Below, one piece after another: positions 16,279 through 23,826 of a DNA stretch of 64,000 bases (its first letter is position 1; each line of letters begins with the position of its first letter). Below the pieces are notes generated by a model. It was not told the DNA's origin and did not search any database. It worked only from the letters and a program-made list of their open reading frames with translations. Position numbers and translations under genes: made by a program. The DNA lies in contig NZ_FORM01000004.1 of assembly GCF_900114005.1 (NCBI RefSeq), forward strand, positions 241,035 through 305,034, in the 5' to 3' direction. The DNA is from Olleya namhaensis. Its GTDB lineage: Bacteria; Bacteroidota; Bacteroidia; Flavobacteriales; Flavobacteriaceae.

Positions 16279-17802
16279 ATGGAAATTATAGGAAACATTA
16301 TCAAAGGAGCCATTACAATAAAGGAAGCATTAACACCAGACGTTAATCCTATAGAGGCACAAGAGCAAGTATTACAACATTTACTATCTACAGCTAAAGA
16401 CACCTTATTTGGTAAACAGTATAATTTTGAGGCTATCAGTAATGCACAAGATTCTAAAGTGGCATTTGCGAATAGTATTCCCTATTTCGATTATAATCAA
16501 ATTAATGACAAATGGTGGTCTAAATTACATGAGGGATTAGCGGATGTAACTTGGCCTGGTAATCCATCTTATTTTGCTTTAAGTTCCGGTACAACAGGAA
16601 AGACTAGCAAACGTATTCCGGTTACAGATGCTATGTTATCTGCAATTAAACAGGCAGGAATTGACCAAGTAACAGCACTTAGTAATTTTGATTTGCCTGC
16701 CGAGTTTTTTAGTAAAGAAGCTATGATGTTGGGTAGCTCTACAGATTTAACCGAAAAAGAGGACCATTTAGAAGGAGAGATTAGTGGTATTACAGCTAGC
16801 AATATTCCGTCATGGTTTAAAGGCTTTTATAAACCGGGCGAAGATATAGCCAAAATAGACGATTGGGATAAACGTGTGACAACAATAGCTAAGCGTGCAA
16901 AACAATGGGATATTGGCGCTTTAAGCGGAATTCCGTCATGGATGGAACTGATGTTAAAAACAGTTATTGATTACCATGAGGTAGATACTATTCACGATAT
17001 ATGGCCAAACCTTCAAGTATATACTTCTGGTGGTGTTGCTTTTGGACCTTATAAAAAAAGTTTTAATGCTTTATTAGGAAAACCTGTAACGGTTATTGAT
17101 ACCTATTTAGCTTCAGAAGGATTTTTAGCATTTCAAGCTAGACCAGAAACAGAGGCGATGCAGTTGGTTACAGATGGTGGTATTTATTTTGAATTTGTGC
17201 CTTTTAAACCTGAATACATTAATCCAGATGGATCATTAAAAAATGAAGCTCCAAGCGTCACTTTAAAGGACGTTCAATTAGATCAGGACTACGTAGTCAT
17301 TATTAGTACCGTAAGTGGTGCTTGGCGTTATTTGATTGGAGATACTATAGAATTTACTGATGTAGAACGTGCGGAAATTAAAATTACTGGTCGTACTAAA
17401 TTCTTTTTAAATACGGTGGGCTCTCAGTTGTCCGTAAATAAATTAGATGATGCTATCAGACATTTGGAAGAAACATTTAATACTACAATCCCAGAATATA
17501 CTTTATGTGCTAAACGTTTTGAGGATGGCTTTTACCATAGTTGGTATTTGGGGTCTGAAGGTTTAAAAGAAGATACTTTGACTATTGTAGCGTCATTGGA
17601 CAAATTTTTAAAAGATGCTAATAAAAATTACAGAGTCGCTAGAGGAAAAGCGTTAGAAGGCGTAAAAGTTAAGGTAATAGATCCTCATGTTTTTGCAGAG
17701 TGGAGTGGTACTAACAAGAAAAAAGGAGGACAAGTTAAAATGGAACGTGTTATGGGAGAAGATAAGTTTAAAGAATGGGAAGCATTTACTAGTAAACACT
17801 AA
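16279..17802 (+). CDS. GH3-family acyl-adenylate-forming protein
   Basis: A 507-aa member of the GH3 family, which in plants conjugates amino acids to auxin or jasmonate by way of an acyl-adenylate. ALSSGTTGKTSKRIPV is the nucleotide-binding loop, YTSGGVAFGPYKKSF and DTYLASEGFLAFQ are further conserved core stretches, and IGDTIEF the hinge motif. Bacterial members are widespread in Bacteroidota with unknown acyl and amine substrates. It is cytosolic and stands alone. Its stop overlaps the convergent metalloprotease gene by 4 bp. Confidence 0.9.
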   Translation: MEIIGNIIKGAITIKEALTPDVNPIEAQEQVLQHLLSTAKDTLFGKQYNFEAISNAQDSKVAFANSIPYFDYNQINDKWWSKLHEGLADVTWPGNPSYFALSSGTTGKTSKRIPVTDAMLSAIKQAGIDQVTALSNFDLPAEFFSKEAMMLGSSTDLTEKEDHLEGEISGITASNIPSWFKGFYKPGEDIAKIDDWDKRVTTIAKRAKQWDIGALSGIPSWMELMLKTVIDYHEVDTIHDIWPNLQVYTSGGVAFGPYKKSFNALLGKPVTVIDTYLASEGFLAFQARPETEAMQLVTDGGIYFEFVPFKPEYINPDGSLKNEAPSVTLKDVQLDQDYVVIISTVSGAWRYLIGDTIEFTDVERAEIKITGRTKFFLNTVGSQLSVNKLDDAIRHLEETFNTTIPEYTLCAKRFEDGFYHSWYLGSEGLKEDTLTIVASLDKFLKDANKNYRVARGKALEGVKVKVIDPHVFAEWSGTNKKKGGQVKMERVMGEDKFKEWEAFTSKH

Positions 17803-18407
17803 GACTTAGATAAGTTAGCATCTCTTTGATTTATAATTTCCATAATTTCTTCTGGAGACAAATAGTATTTTTTGATTCTTGCAATATAGGATTGATCAAT
17901 ATTTGCTTGACTTAGTATAAAATCTTTAGTTTTTAAAATGTAGTCTTCCATTCCTGATTGGACAGCATAAGTATCAGCAGACCGTTCGGCAGTTGCAATA
18001 TGGTTGTCTGATAGTAGATACTTAATACCAAACCACATTAGGTTTAGGTTGCTTCGGTTTTTGTAATCCATAACGTGACCTAACTCGTGACCAATCCAGC
18101 CAATCAATACGTCCTTTGGCATGTCTTTAGTATAATACACTTCGCCAGAAATTTTTACAGTTTCGCTTATAAAAATATTATACGATCGTTTTCCTTTCCG
18201 TTTCAAAAAACTGCTAGCAGTTGGTTGTGCTTGCATAGTCGATTTTTTTATATTCTTTTTGAATTCAAAATTAATTGCAGTGTTTTTTAATTCAGGATAA
18301 TAAGATAAAGCAGTTTCTACTTCATCTTTAATAGATTCGGGTATTGTAGATTGTGGATATAGTACGTTTGTCATTAGTATTAATACAGTTAGTTTAATTA
18401 ACATCAT
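17799..18407 (-). CDS. Exported HExxH zinc metalloprotease-like protein
   Basis: A 202-aa protein with an N-terminal signal or anchor (MLIKLTVLILMTNVLYPQS) and a gluzincin-type motif IGHELGHVMDY at about residue 105. Downstream ATAERSADTYAVQSG offers the third zinc ligand (Glu or Asp) in the manner of M48-like or minigluzincin enzymes. Two adjacent ATG codons (18407, 18404) are equivalent. It is probably periplasmic; the substrate is unknown. It converges with the GH3 gene and overlaps its last 4 bp. Confidence 0.8.
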   Translation of the reverse strand: MMLIKLTVLILMTNVLYPQSTIPESIKDEVETALSYYPELKNTAINFEFKKNIKKSTMQAQPTASSFLKRKGKRSYNIFISETVKISGEVYYTKDMPKDVLIGWIGHELGHVMDYKNRSNLNLMWFGIKYLLSDNHIATAERSADTYAVQSGMEDYILKTKDFILSQANIDQSYIARIKKYYLSPEEIMEIINQRDANLSKS

Positions 18408-18483
18408 GTATTTAATATAAAAGATAATAGGTTAGGACAAAACCATTTAACTTTTTACTGCTATTTTTTAACAAATAGAAATC

Positions 18484-18515
18484 AAAAAATAGCACAACAT
18501 TTGGGTTGTGCTATT
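18484..18515 (-). terminator. Terminator of the hydrolase/SDR/TetR cluster
   Basis: AATAGCACAAC (18488-18498) pairs with GTTGTGCTATT (18505-18515). On the minus strand the T-run corresponds to A at 18484-18489. It sits just after the hydrolase stop at 18530. Confidence 0.85.
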
Positions 18516-18529
18516 ATAAAGTAAGATGT

Positions 18530-19510
18530 TTATTTAATTCCGTTTTTATCTAAAAAATGTAATATGTGTGTCGCTATTTCTCTGGTTTTTTCTTCTGCAG
18601 CAAAATGTCCTGCATCTAAAAGGTGGAGTTCCACATTTGGCAAATCTTTTAGGTATGCTTTGGCACCATTAGCATTAAACTTTAAATCCTTTTTGCCCCA
18701 AACAATTAGCGTCTTAGGTTGCTCTTTCTTTAGCATGTTTTGCCATGTTGGATAGCTTAATAGATTGGTGTTATAATCTTTAAATAACTGTACTTGGATG
18801 TTTCGGTCTTTTTCAGAATTTAGAAATGCCAAATCGTGTTTCCAAGCATCAGGACTTTGAGTATTTATATTATTACTATCTAAGTCAAATAAATACTGTT
18901 TGTTTATTATGGCCTCTTTACTTGTTAAACTGTATAGAAAATCATGCTCTTCTTTAGATTTATCTGTTTGTGCTTTTCTAAAAAAGGCTTGTCTATTTGG
19001 TGTTAAACCGTCAAGGTAAGCATTTGCGTTTTGTACAATTAGAGCCTCAATTTTATTTGGGTTGTCTAACATCATTCTGTACCCCACAGGAGCGCCAAAA
19101 TCTTGCATATACATTACGTAATTATCTATGTTGAGGTGCTCTAAAAGCTTTTGTGTGTAATTAGCTAGTAAGTCAAAAGTGTACTGTGTTGTTTCAGGAT
19201 TTAAATGCGTACTGTAGCCAGACCCAAGATTATCAGGTGCAATGACATAGTAGTGACTAGATAACATTGGAATCAAGTGTCTATACGAGTGTGATGACGA
19301 TGGATAACCATGTAATAAAACTATAGCTGGATTCTTTTTATCGCCAGACGCTCTGTAAAATAATTTAACACTATCAATTGAAGCATAATTATAGGTAGTT
19401 GCTGGTGGTAAAAAATATTGGTTGTTCTTGTTTTTATTGGTCTTTTCTATAGCAGTATTACAGTTAAGTAGTGTCAAGCTTATTACACAAATTAGGAGTA
19501 ATGATTTCAT
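18530..19510 (-). CDS. Alpha/beta-hydrolase lipoprotein with Asp nucleophile (epoxide hydrolase / haloalkane dehalogenase type)
   Basis: A 326-aa alpha/beta-hydrolase with a lipoprotein signal ending LTLLNC. LLHGYPSSSHSYRHL holds the oxyanion HG-P motif. The nucleophile elbow is MQDFGAPVG, i.e. Asp rather than Ser, as in epoxide hydrolases and dehalogenases. VWGKKDLKF gives the acid and LLDAGHFAAEE the catalytic His. The lipid anchor is unusual for these usually cytosolic or secreted enzymes. It lies 67 bp downstream of an SDR gene in a TetR-controlled group, suggesting detoxification of a small organic molecule. Confidence 0.87.
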   Translation of the reverse strand: MKSLLLICVISLTLLNCNTAIEKTNKNKNNQYFLPPATTYNYASIDSVKLFYRASGDKKNPAIVLLHGYPSSSHSYRHLIPMLSSHYYVIAPDNLGSGYSTHLNPETTQYTFDLLANYTQKLLEHLNIDNYVMYMQDFGAPVGYRMMLDNPNKIEALIVQNANAYLDGLTPNRQAFFRKAQTDKSKEEHDFLYSLTSKEAIINKQYLFDLDSNNINTQSPDAWKHDLAFLNSEKDRNIQVQLFKDYNTNLLSYPTWQNMLKKEQPKTLIVWGKKDLKFNANGAKAYLKDLPNVELHLLDAGHFAAEEKTREIATHILHFLDKNGIK

Positions 19511-19577
19511 TAGAAATGTTTTTAAATTAAAAATAGCGATTTATGTAGTAACACAAACCGCTATAATGTTTTAATAA

Positions 19578-20324
19578 TTAGTTACGTCCTGCCATAACAC
19601 CACCATCTGTATCCCATATAGCACCTGTAACCCAAGCAGCTTTATCAGATAATAAAAATAAAATACTATTAGAGACATCTGAAGCTTCTCCAAATCGTCC
19701 AATAGGATGGAAATCATTAAACCCAACTAATGCTTTATCAGCAGCTTCTTTTCCGCCAAAAACACCATGATAAACAGGGGTGTTTACTAAAGCAGGAGAA
19801 ACCGCATTAACACGGATATTATCTTCTGCTAATTCCATTGCTAAATGTTTAGTTAAGGTATGTAAACCTGCTTTTTGCATAGAGTAGGCTGTAGATGGTG
19901 TTGCTTTTACAGCTTGTTTAGCCCACATTGAACCAACATTGACTATAGCGCCTCCTGCTGTTGCTTTCATTTTTTTAGCAGCACTTTGCGTGATAAAAAA
20001 GAAACCTCTGTTTAGATCTAAATAGGAGTTGTAGTCTTCCATAGTGTGATCTAAAAAAGGTTTTGGTCCAAAGATACCTGAAGCATTTACTAAATAATCT
20101 AAATTATCTAAGGCATCAATACTACCGATTAAGTCTTCTACTTCTGTCGTGTTGGAGATGTTGACGGTGTGCTTTATCAAATTAGGAGCATCATCAATTT
20201 TAGTGGTGTTTCGACCTACAACATGTACTGTTGCACCACCTGCTAAAAGCGCATTTGTTGTTGCATTACCAATTCCGCTTGTTCCTCCAATTACTAGAGC
20301 TATTTTGTTTTCAAATTCTTTCAT
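19578..20324 (-). CDS. Short-chain dehydrogenase/reductase
   Basis: A classical 248-aa [14 protein letters not shown] at about 13 is the dinucleotide-binding loop, NASG at about 84 stabilises the core, VGSMWAKQ supplies the Ser, and YSMQKAGL the Tyr-xxx-Lys pair. The C-terminal half ends with [10 protein letters not shown]. Cofactor preference and substrate cannot be told. The gene begins just below a perfect palindromic operator (20349-20370) and follows the TetR gene, so it is very probably under that regulator's control. Confidence 0.93.
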   Translation of the reverse strand: MKEFENKIALVIGGTSGIGNATTNALLAGGATVHVVGRNTTKIDDAPNLIKHTVNISNTTEVEDLIGSIDALDNLDYLVNASGIFGPKPFLDHTMEDYNSYLDLNRGFFFITQSAAKKMKATAGGAIVNVGSMWAKQAVKATPSTAYSMQKAGLHTLTKHLAMELAEDNIRVNAVSPALVNTPVYHGVFGGKEAADKALVGFNDFHPIGRFGEASDVSNSILFLLSDKAAWVTGAIWDTDGGVMAGRN

Positions 20325-20348
20325 TTTTATTTATTTTAATTATTAATT

Positions 20349-20370
20349 ATAGACAGACAAGTCTGTCTAT
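20349..20370. promoter_or_regulatory. TetR-type operator upstream of the SDR gene
   Basis: ATAGACAGAC-AA-GTCTGTCTAT is a perfect 10-2-10 inverted repeat, 25 bp before the SDR start. Its core TAGACAG...CTGTCTA is identical to the operator at 20977-21004. Confidence 0.85.
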
Positions 20371-20387
20371 TGTTGTTTAAATTTTTT

Positions 20388-20951
20388 TTAGTTTAATATT
20401 ATGGTGCACAGGTTTTTGGACTCTTTAATAGGCCAGTCTGCTTGGTGTAAGTGGCTTTCGCCTACAGCGCTTTCATATAATAAATAGATTTGTCTAGCTA
20501 GAGACTCGGTCTGAGTTTTACTCAGCCCTTCTAGGTTATCTGTGATAAGTGTATTGATTAACTGAATAAAACTATTTTTTTGTGATTGAATCTCTGTTCT
20601 AATTCGATCGTTGTCTCTTGGTATTTCTGAAACTGTTTTAATACACCAACAGCCATTAAAATCTTTATCCATAAAAAAGAGGTTCAGAAAATCGAAAATA
20701 GCCAATATTTGATCTTTCCCTTTTTGTTTAGTTGCTGTATAGGTTTCAATATCTTTTAAAAAGCTTGTGTTTTTAAATTGAAGGTAGGCTAAACAAATAT
20801 CTTCTTTAGATTTAAAATGATTGTAAAGTGTAGCTTTAGCAATTCCTGTTTCCGAAATAATCTCATTAATGCCCGTCAAGTTATATCCGTTCTTATAAAA
20901 TAAGTAGGAGGCGGTTTCAATGATTCTATTTTTTACTTCAGATTGTTTCAC
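20388..20951 (-). CDS. TetR/AcrR-family transcriptional regulator
   Basis: A 187-aa regulator. The N-terminal helix-turn-helix is plain: NRIIETASYLF, NLTGINEIISETGIAKATLYNHFKSKEDI at about 22-50. The C-terminal ligand-binding half (50-187) is helical and contains a DFNGCWCIKTVSEI stretch with two Cys, which could make it sensitive to electrophiles or oxidants. Two near-identical palindromes flank the gene, one before its own start (20977-21004) and one before the SDR gene (20349-20370), giving a simple autoregulated repressor circuit. The inducer is unknown. Confidence 0.95.
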   Translation of the reverse strand: MKQSEVKNRIIETASYLFYKNGYNLTGINEIISETGIAKATLYNHFKSKEDICLAYLQFKNTSFLKDIETYTATKQKGKDQILAIFDFLNLFFMDKDFNGCWCIKTVSEIPRDNDRIRTEIQSQKNSFIQLINTLITDNLEGLSKTQTESLARQIYLLYESAVGESHLHQADWPIKESKNLCTIILN

Positions 20952-20976
20952 AGGGCAAATATATAATAATATTTCT

Positions 20977-21004
20977 AAAAAGTAGACAGGTCTGTCTACT
21001 TTTT
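20977..21004. promoter_or_regulatory. TetR-type operator upstream of the tetR gene
   Basis: AAAAAGTAGACAG-type left arm (20977-20989) and its exact complement (20992-21004) around a central GT form a 13-2-13 perfect inverted repeat, 26 bp before the tetR start. It also lies just after the aldo/keto reductase stop. Confidence 0.85.
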
Positions 21005-21023
21005 AAAAAAGTATCGTTTTTAT

Positions 21024-21869
21024 TTAACTAATACGGTCAGGCCAAAAATTAGGATGCTCTCCACTAAACCCCATTTTTGGTAATGCGTTAATCAATTCCA
21101 TGTCGCTTTGCGATAATTCAAAATCAAAAAGGTCTAGGTTTTCTTCCATGCGATTTGGAGAGGTAGACTTTGGTATTATAATTACATTATGCTGAATAAC
21201 CCAACGTAAGCAAATCTGTGATACTGATTTATTGTGCTGTTTAGCAATATCCTTTAAAACTTGATTGTCAAATACTTTTCCGCGTGCTAAAGGTGACCAA
21301 GACTCAACGGTTATATTTTTAGCTTTACAATAATCAGTTAATTCTTGTTGCCAATACCCCGGATGGAACTCGATTTGATTAACAGCTGGAATAACTTTAG
21401 CTGTTTTAAATAAAGCTTCTAAATGTTCTTGAAAAAAATTACTTACTCCTATAGACTTGATTTTACCTTCGGCTTGCAATTCTTCCATTGCGCGCCAGCT
21501 TTCCGCATTAGCGTGTTGCCAATTATCGTAATTTTTAGTATTGGCAGGCCAATGTATTAGGTATAAATCAATGTAATCTAACTTTAATTTTTCTAGAGAT
21601 TTATTAAATTCGGCTTTAGCCTCTTTATAATTTAAATGTGTTCTCCATAATTTTGTGGTAATATATAATTGTTCTCGTGCTATACCACTAGCTTCAATAC
21701 CTTTAGCAACAGCCTCTTCATTACCATAAATTGCTGCAGTATCAAATAATCGATACCCTTTATCTATGGCGTTTTTTACAGATTGAATCCCTTCTTGGTC
21801 AGTACATTTGTACGTTCCAAAACCAATAAGAGGTATTTTAGAGTTGTCGTTTAAGGTAAGGTGTGTCAT
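21024..21869 (-). CDS. Aldo/keto reductase
   Basis: Starting at ATG 21869 the product has 281 residues; the in-frame TTG at 21890 is less likely because MTHLTLNDNSKIPLIGFGTY is the usual family N-terminus. The catalytic tetrad is visible: Asp and Tyr in DTAAIYGNEE, Lys in TTKLW, His in YLIHWP. NADPH-binding IIPKSTSPNRMEENL lies near residue 240. It probably reduces small aldehydes or ketones such as glyoxals. It precedes the tetR operator and may contribute read-through into tetR. Confidence 0.94.
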   Translation of the reverse strand: MTHLTLNDNSKIPLIGFGTYKCTDQEGIQSVKNAIDKGYRLFDTAAIYGNEEAVAKGIEASGIAREQLYITTKLWRTHLNYKEAKAEFNKSLEKLKLDYIDLYLIHWPANTKNYDNWQHANAESWRAMEELQAEGKIKSIGVSNFFQEHLEALFKTAKVIPAVNQIEFHPGYWQQELTDYCKAKNITVESWSPLARGKVFDNQVLKDIAKQHNKSVSQICLRWVIQHNVIIIPKSTSPNRMEENLDLFDFELSQSDMELINALPKMGFSGEHPNFWPDRIS

Positions 21870-21987
21870 GATTTTATTTTTATGAAACAATAAATAACAA
21901 GATAAGCTTTATCTTAATTTTAGTAAAATACAAGATTGCTTTTAACAGCTTTTTAGCACATAGACCAGTATGCCCGTGTATTGTTAA

Positions 21988-22326
21988 TTATTCTTTGCTT
22001 TGGTCCTGAATACAAGTGATGTCTACAATTTGACCAGCCATACAAATACCAACAATGTCGTTGTTTTTGGTATAGCTAAACGTAATATTTTTGTTAGCGG
22101 TCAATGCTATATTAAAGCGTTTTAGATTTGTTGGATTAACTTTTTTGCCATCTTTAAGCTTAATCATCCAACCACAACCATCTAATCCAGTCATGTCAAT
22201 AAGTGTTCCTTCAACACTATTTATACAGTCTTCTGTTTTTAAGGTAGTCGTTTTAGTATTAACACAAGATGAGGTCACAAACACAAGTGCTAATAGTAAA
22301 AGAAGGTGTTGTTTTAGTCTATTCAT
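21988..22326 (-). CDS. Small lipoprotein of unknown function
   Basis: A 112-aa product with a lipoprotein signal ending VTSSC. The mature part has four further Cys (CINS, DGCGWMI, GICMAG, DITCIQ) in a probable small beta-barrel, with EGTLIDMTGLDGCGWMIKL and FSYTKNNDIVGICMAG. I recognise this pattern in small flavobacterial envelope proteins but cannot assign a function. It is monocistronic between the aldo/keto reductase and the 80-aa gene. Confidence 0.8.
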   Translation of the reverse strand: MNRLKQHLLLLLALVFVTSSCVNTKTTTLKTEDCINSVEGTLIDMTGLDGCGWMIKLKDGKKVNPTNLKRFNIALTANKNITFSYTKNNDIVGICMAGQIVDITCIQDQSKE

Positions 22327-22388
22327 GTATTAAGTGGATTATCGTAATCAATCTAATATAATTGTTTTGTACAACTGTAAGTTGAGCA

Positions 22389-22425
22389 TTGTAGAGTAAA
22401 AAAAACACAACGATTAGGTTGTGCT
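22389..22425 (-). terminator. Terminator after the 80-aa gene
   Basis: CACAAC (22406-22411) pairs with GTTGTG (22418-22423), with an A-run on the left giving T on the minus strand. The stem sequence is related to the hairpins at 15241 and 18488. Confidence 0.7.
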
Positions 22426-22447
22426 TTCAAATTTTATATTTTATTAG

Positions 22448-22690
22448 TTATTGTTCTGGACTGTAAATTTCACCTCTATGTGGTTTTAAGGCATCACGTA
22501 CGGGTTTCATTTCAGATTCATTTACAACCATAAATGCAATACTTAACATATCGTTTATTTGCTGAAACCCAGTAATATTCAATTCTGTTTTTTCTATTGC
22601 AATATATTCTTTTAGGTGTATTTCGTGGTGTTCGGCAATTTTTAAGGCGTCAGGACCTCTAAAGTCCCATATTAGTTTAAGTTGTCTCAT
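22448..22690 (-). CDS. Conserved hypothetical protein, 80 aa
   Basis: I do not recognise a named domain. The protein starts LKLIWDFRGPDALKIAEHHEIHLKEYI and ends PHRGEIYSP, a compact alpha/beta pattern with two conserved-looking His (AEHHEIH) that could bind metal. It has no signal peptide. Its start overlaps the stop of the SRPBCC gene by 4 bp, so the two are one transcript with coupled translation and may act together. Confidence 0.8.
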   Translation of the reverse strand: MRQLKLIWDFRGPDALKIAEHHEIHLKEYIAIEKTELNITGFQQINDMLSIAFMVVNESEMKPVRDALKPHRGEIYSPEQ

Positions 22691-23142
22691 TTTCTTGTTG
22701 TAATGTTTTCAGCAAAATGTTTAAAATCTACTAAATACTTTTTAGATTGTTTTTTAAATGCTTTTGGCATTAATAGTAACATCATTCGTGTTCTAAATCT
22801 GGTCGGAGCAAACTCATTATTACTAACCCATTTAGTTGTGTTACTATCTAAAGCTTCAAAATAATTTTCTTGTATGTTGTGCATACCATCCATGTCATAA
22901 TTAACATGAAATGTTTTTCCTAATTCCTTTTGTGCTATGGTTTCTGTTAAGCTTATTTTTCGCTTACCAAATACATAATTTAATCTCATTTTAGATCCCA
23001 CTTTTCCTAAATCTCCAGAAACGTGCTCAAAGCTTTCAAGACCGTCTTGCCAGTGTTTTTTAGAGTTGTGGTCTTCAAGTAAATCAAGGCACTCATATAA
23101 AGGCTTATTGATAATTATTTGAGTAGTATATTTCATTGTCAT
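22687..23142 (-). CDS. SRPBCC (START/Bet v1-like) ligand-binding domain protein
   Basis: A 151-aa cytosolic protein with the helix-grip pattern: TTQIIINKPLYECLDLLEDHNSKKHW at the start, a central set of strands (KMRLNYVFGKRKISLTETI), and a long C-terminal helix before KKYLVDFKHFAENI. Such proteins bind hydrophobic ligands or act as cyclases; nothing here identifies the ligand. It is the first gene of a two-gene unit with the 80-aa protein. Confidence 0.85.
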   Translation of the reverse strand: MTMKYTTQIIINKPLYECLDLLEDHNSKKHWQDGLESFEHVSGDLGKVGSKMRLNYVFGKRKISLTETIAQKELGKTFHVNYDMDGMHNIQENYFEALDSNTTKWVSNNEFAPTRFRTRMMLLLMPKAFKKQSKKYLVDFKHFAENITTRK

Positions 23143-23167
23143 TATTAAATGGGATTCAAAATTATAA

Positions 23168-23200
23168 AAAAAATAGCGATTGTAAAATTACAATCGCTAA
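23168..23200 (-). terminator. Terminator of the T9SS-tail-like gene
   Basis: AGCGATTGTAA and its complement form a strong hairpin around 23175-23198, with A at 23166-23173 giving a T-run on the minus strand. Confidence 0.8.
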
Positions 23201-23233
23201 AGGTTTAAATATATTGGTTAAAGCAGTGTTTTG

Positions 23234-23605
23234 TTATAATACGACTTTTAACGAATGTCTAAATTTTGGAGTTTCAATAACTATAATGCTAATTTGATTT
23301 TTTGGTAAGTCTAATGTTTTTCTAAATGTATTAGTAACATCAATGTCTGATAGTCTTAGTATTTCCTTTCCTAAAATAGAGTAGGCCTTTATGGTTACTT
23401 TTCCTTTATAGTTTGAAATTAATAATTGGTTTTTGACCATTTTTGCAGAAAAATCTGCTGTTTTATTATCTTGTAAGTCTGAAGCATCAATAACTGAAAC
23501 CATACTATCATAAGTAAGGTTGTTGTTATTAAATGGTGTTGCTTCTTCTGCTAAAGTAGCATTGAAAACAAAAAGCAATAAAATTAAAATGTAGTTTTTA
23601 GCCAT
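23234..23605 (-). CDS. Small secreted protein resembling a T9SS C-terminal sorting domain
   Basis: From ATG 23605 the product has 123 residues; an earlier in-frame ATG at 23701 would put the signal peptide inside the protein. Residues 1-19 (MAKNYILILLLFVFNATLA) are a signal peptide. The last 75 residues follow the type A sorting-domain pattern: LLISNYKGKVTIKAYSILGK, a TNTFRKTLDLPKN turn, and a terminal beta strand ending HSLKVVL. Normally such domains follow a large passenger; here the passenger is only about 40 residues. It may be a mini T9SS substrate or a lone adaptor. Confidence 0.7.
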   Translation of the reverse strand: MAKNYILILLLFVFNATLAEEATPFNNNNLTYDSMVSVIDASDLQDNKTADFSAKMVKNQLLISNYKGKVTIKAYSILGKEILRLSDIDVTNTFRKTLDLPKNQISIIVIETPKFRHSLKVVL

Positions 23606-23766
23606 AATCAATAATCTATTCAAGTAAATGTAATACTTTAATTTAAGTTTTTCTAAAACTTTAATACTATTATAACATTTTTGTATCAATAAATATGCCA
23701 CTTTAGCGTTTTGATTTTTACTTCAATAATATAATAAATAGAATCTAGCATCGTTTGTAAAAGTGC

Positions 23767-23796
23767 TTGTATTATAGTGTAATATTGCTATTTTTG
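23767..23796 (+). promoter_or_regulatory. Promoter of the SurA/PPIase operon
   Basis: TTG 23767-23769 and TATTTTTG 23789-23796 are 19 bp apart. The TTG is also an in-frame start codon upstream of the first gene, but being the minus-33 element it cannot be translated from this promoter. Confidence 0.8.
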
Positions 23797-23826
23797 CCGA
23801 CATTGCTAATAAAAGTGCCCTTTTTT

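Noticed and set aside
18530..21869. Hydrolase/SDR/TetR/reductase group considered as a horizontally acquired island
   Set aside because: Base composition and codon use look like the neighbours, and there are no integrase, tRNA junction or flanking repeats.
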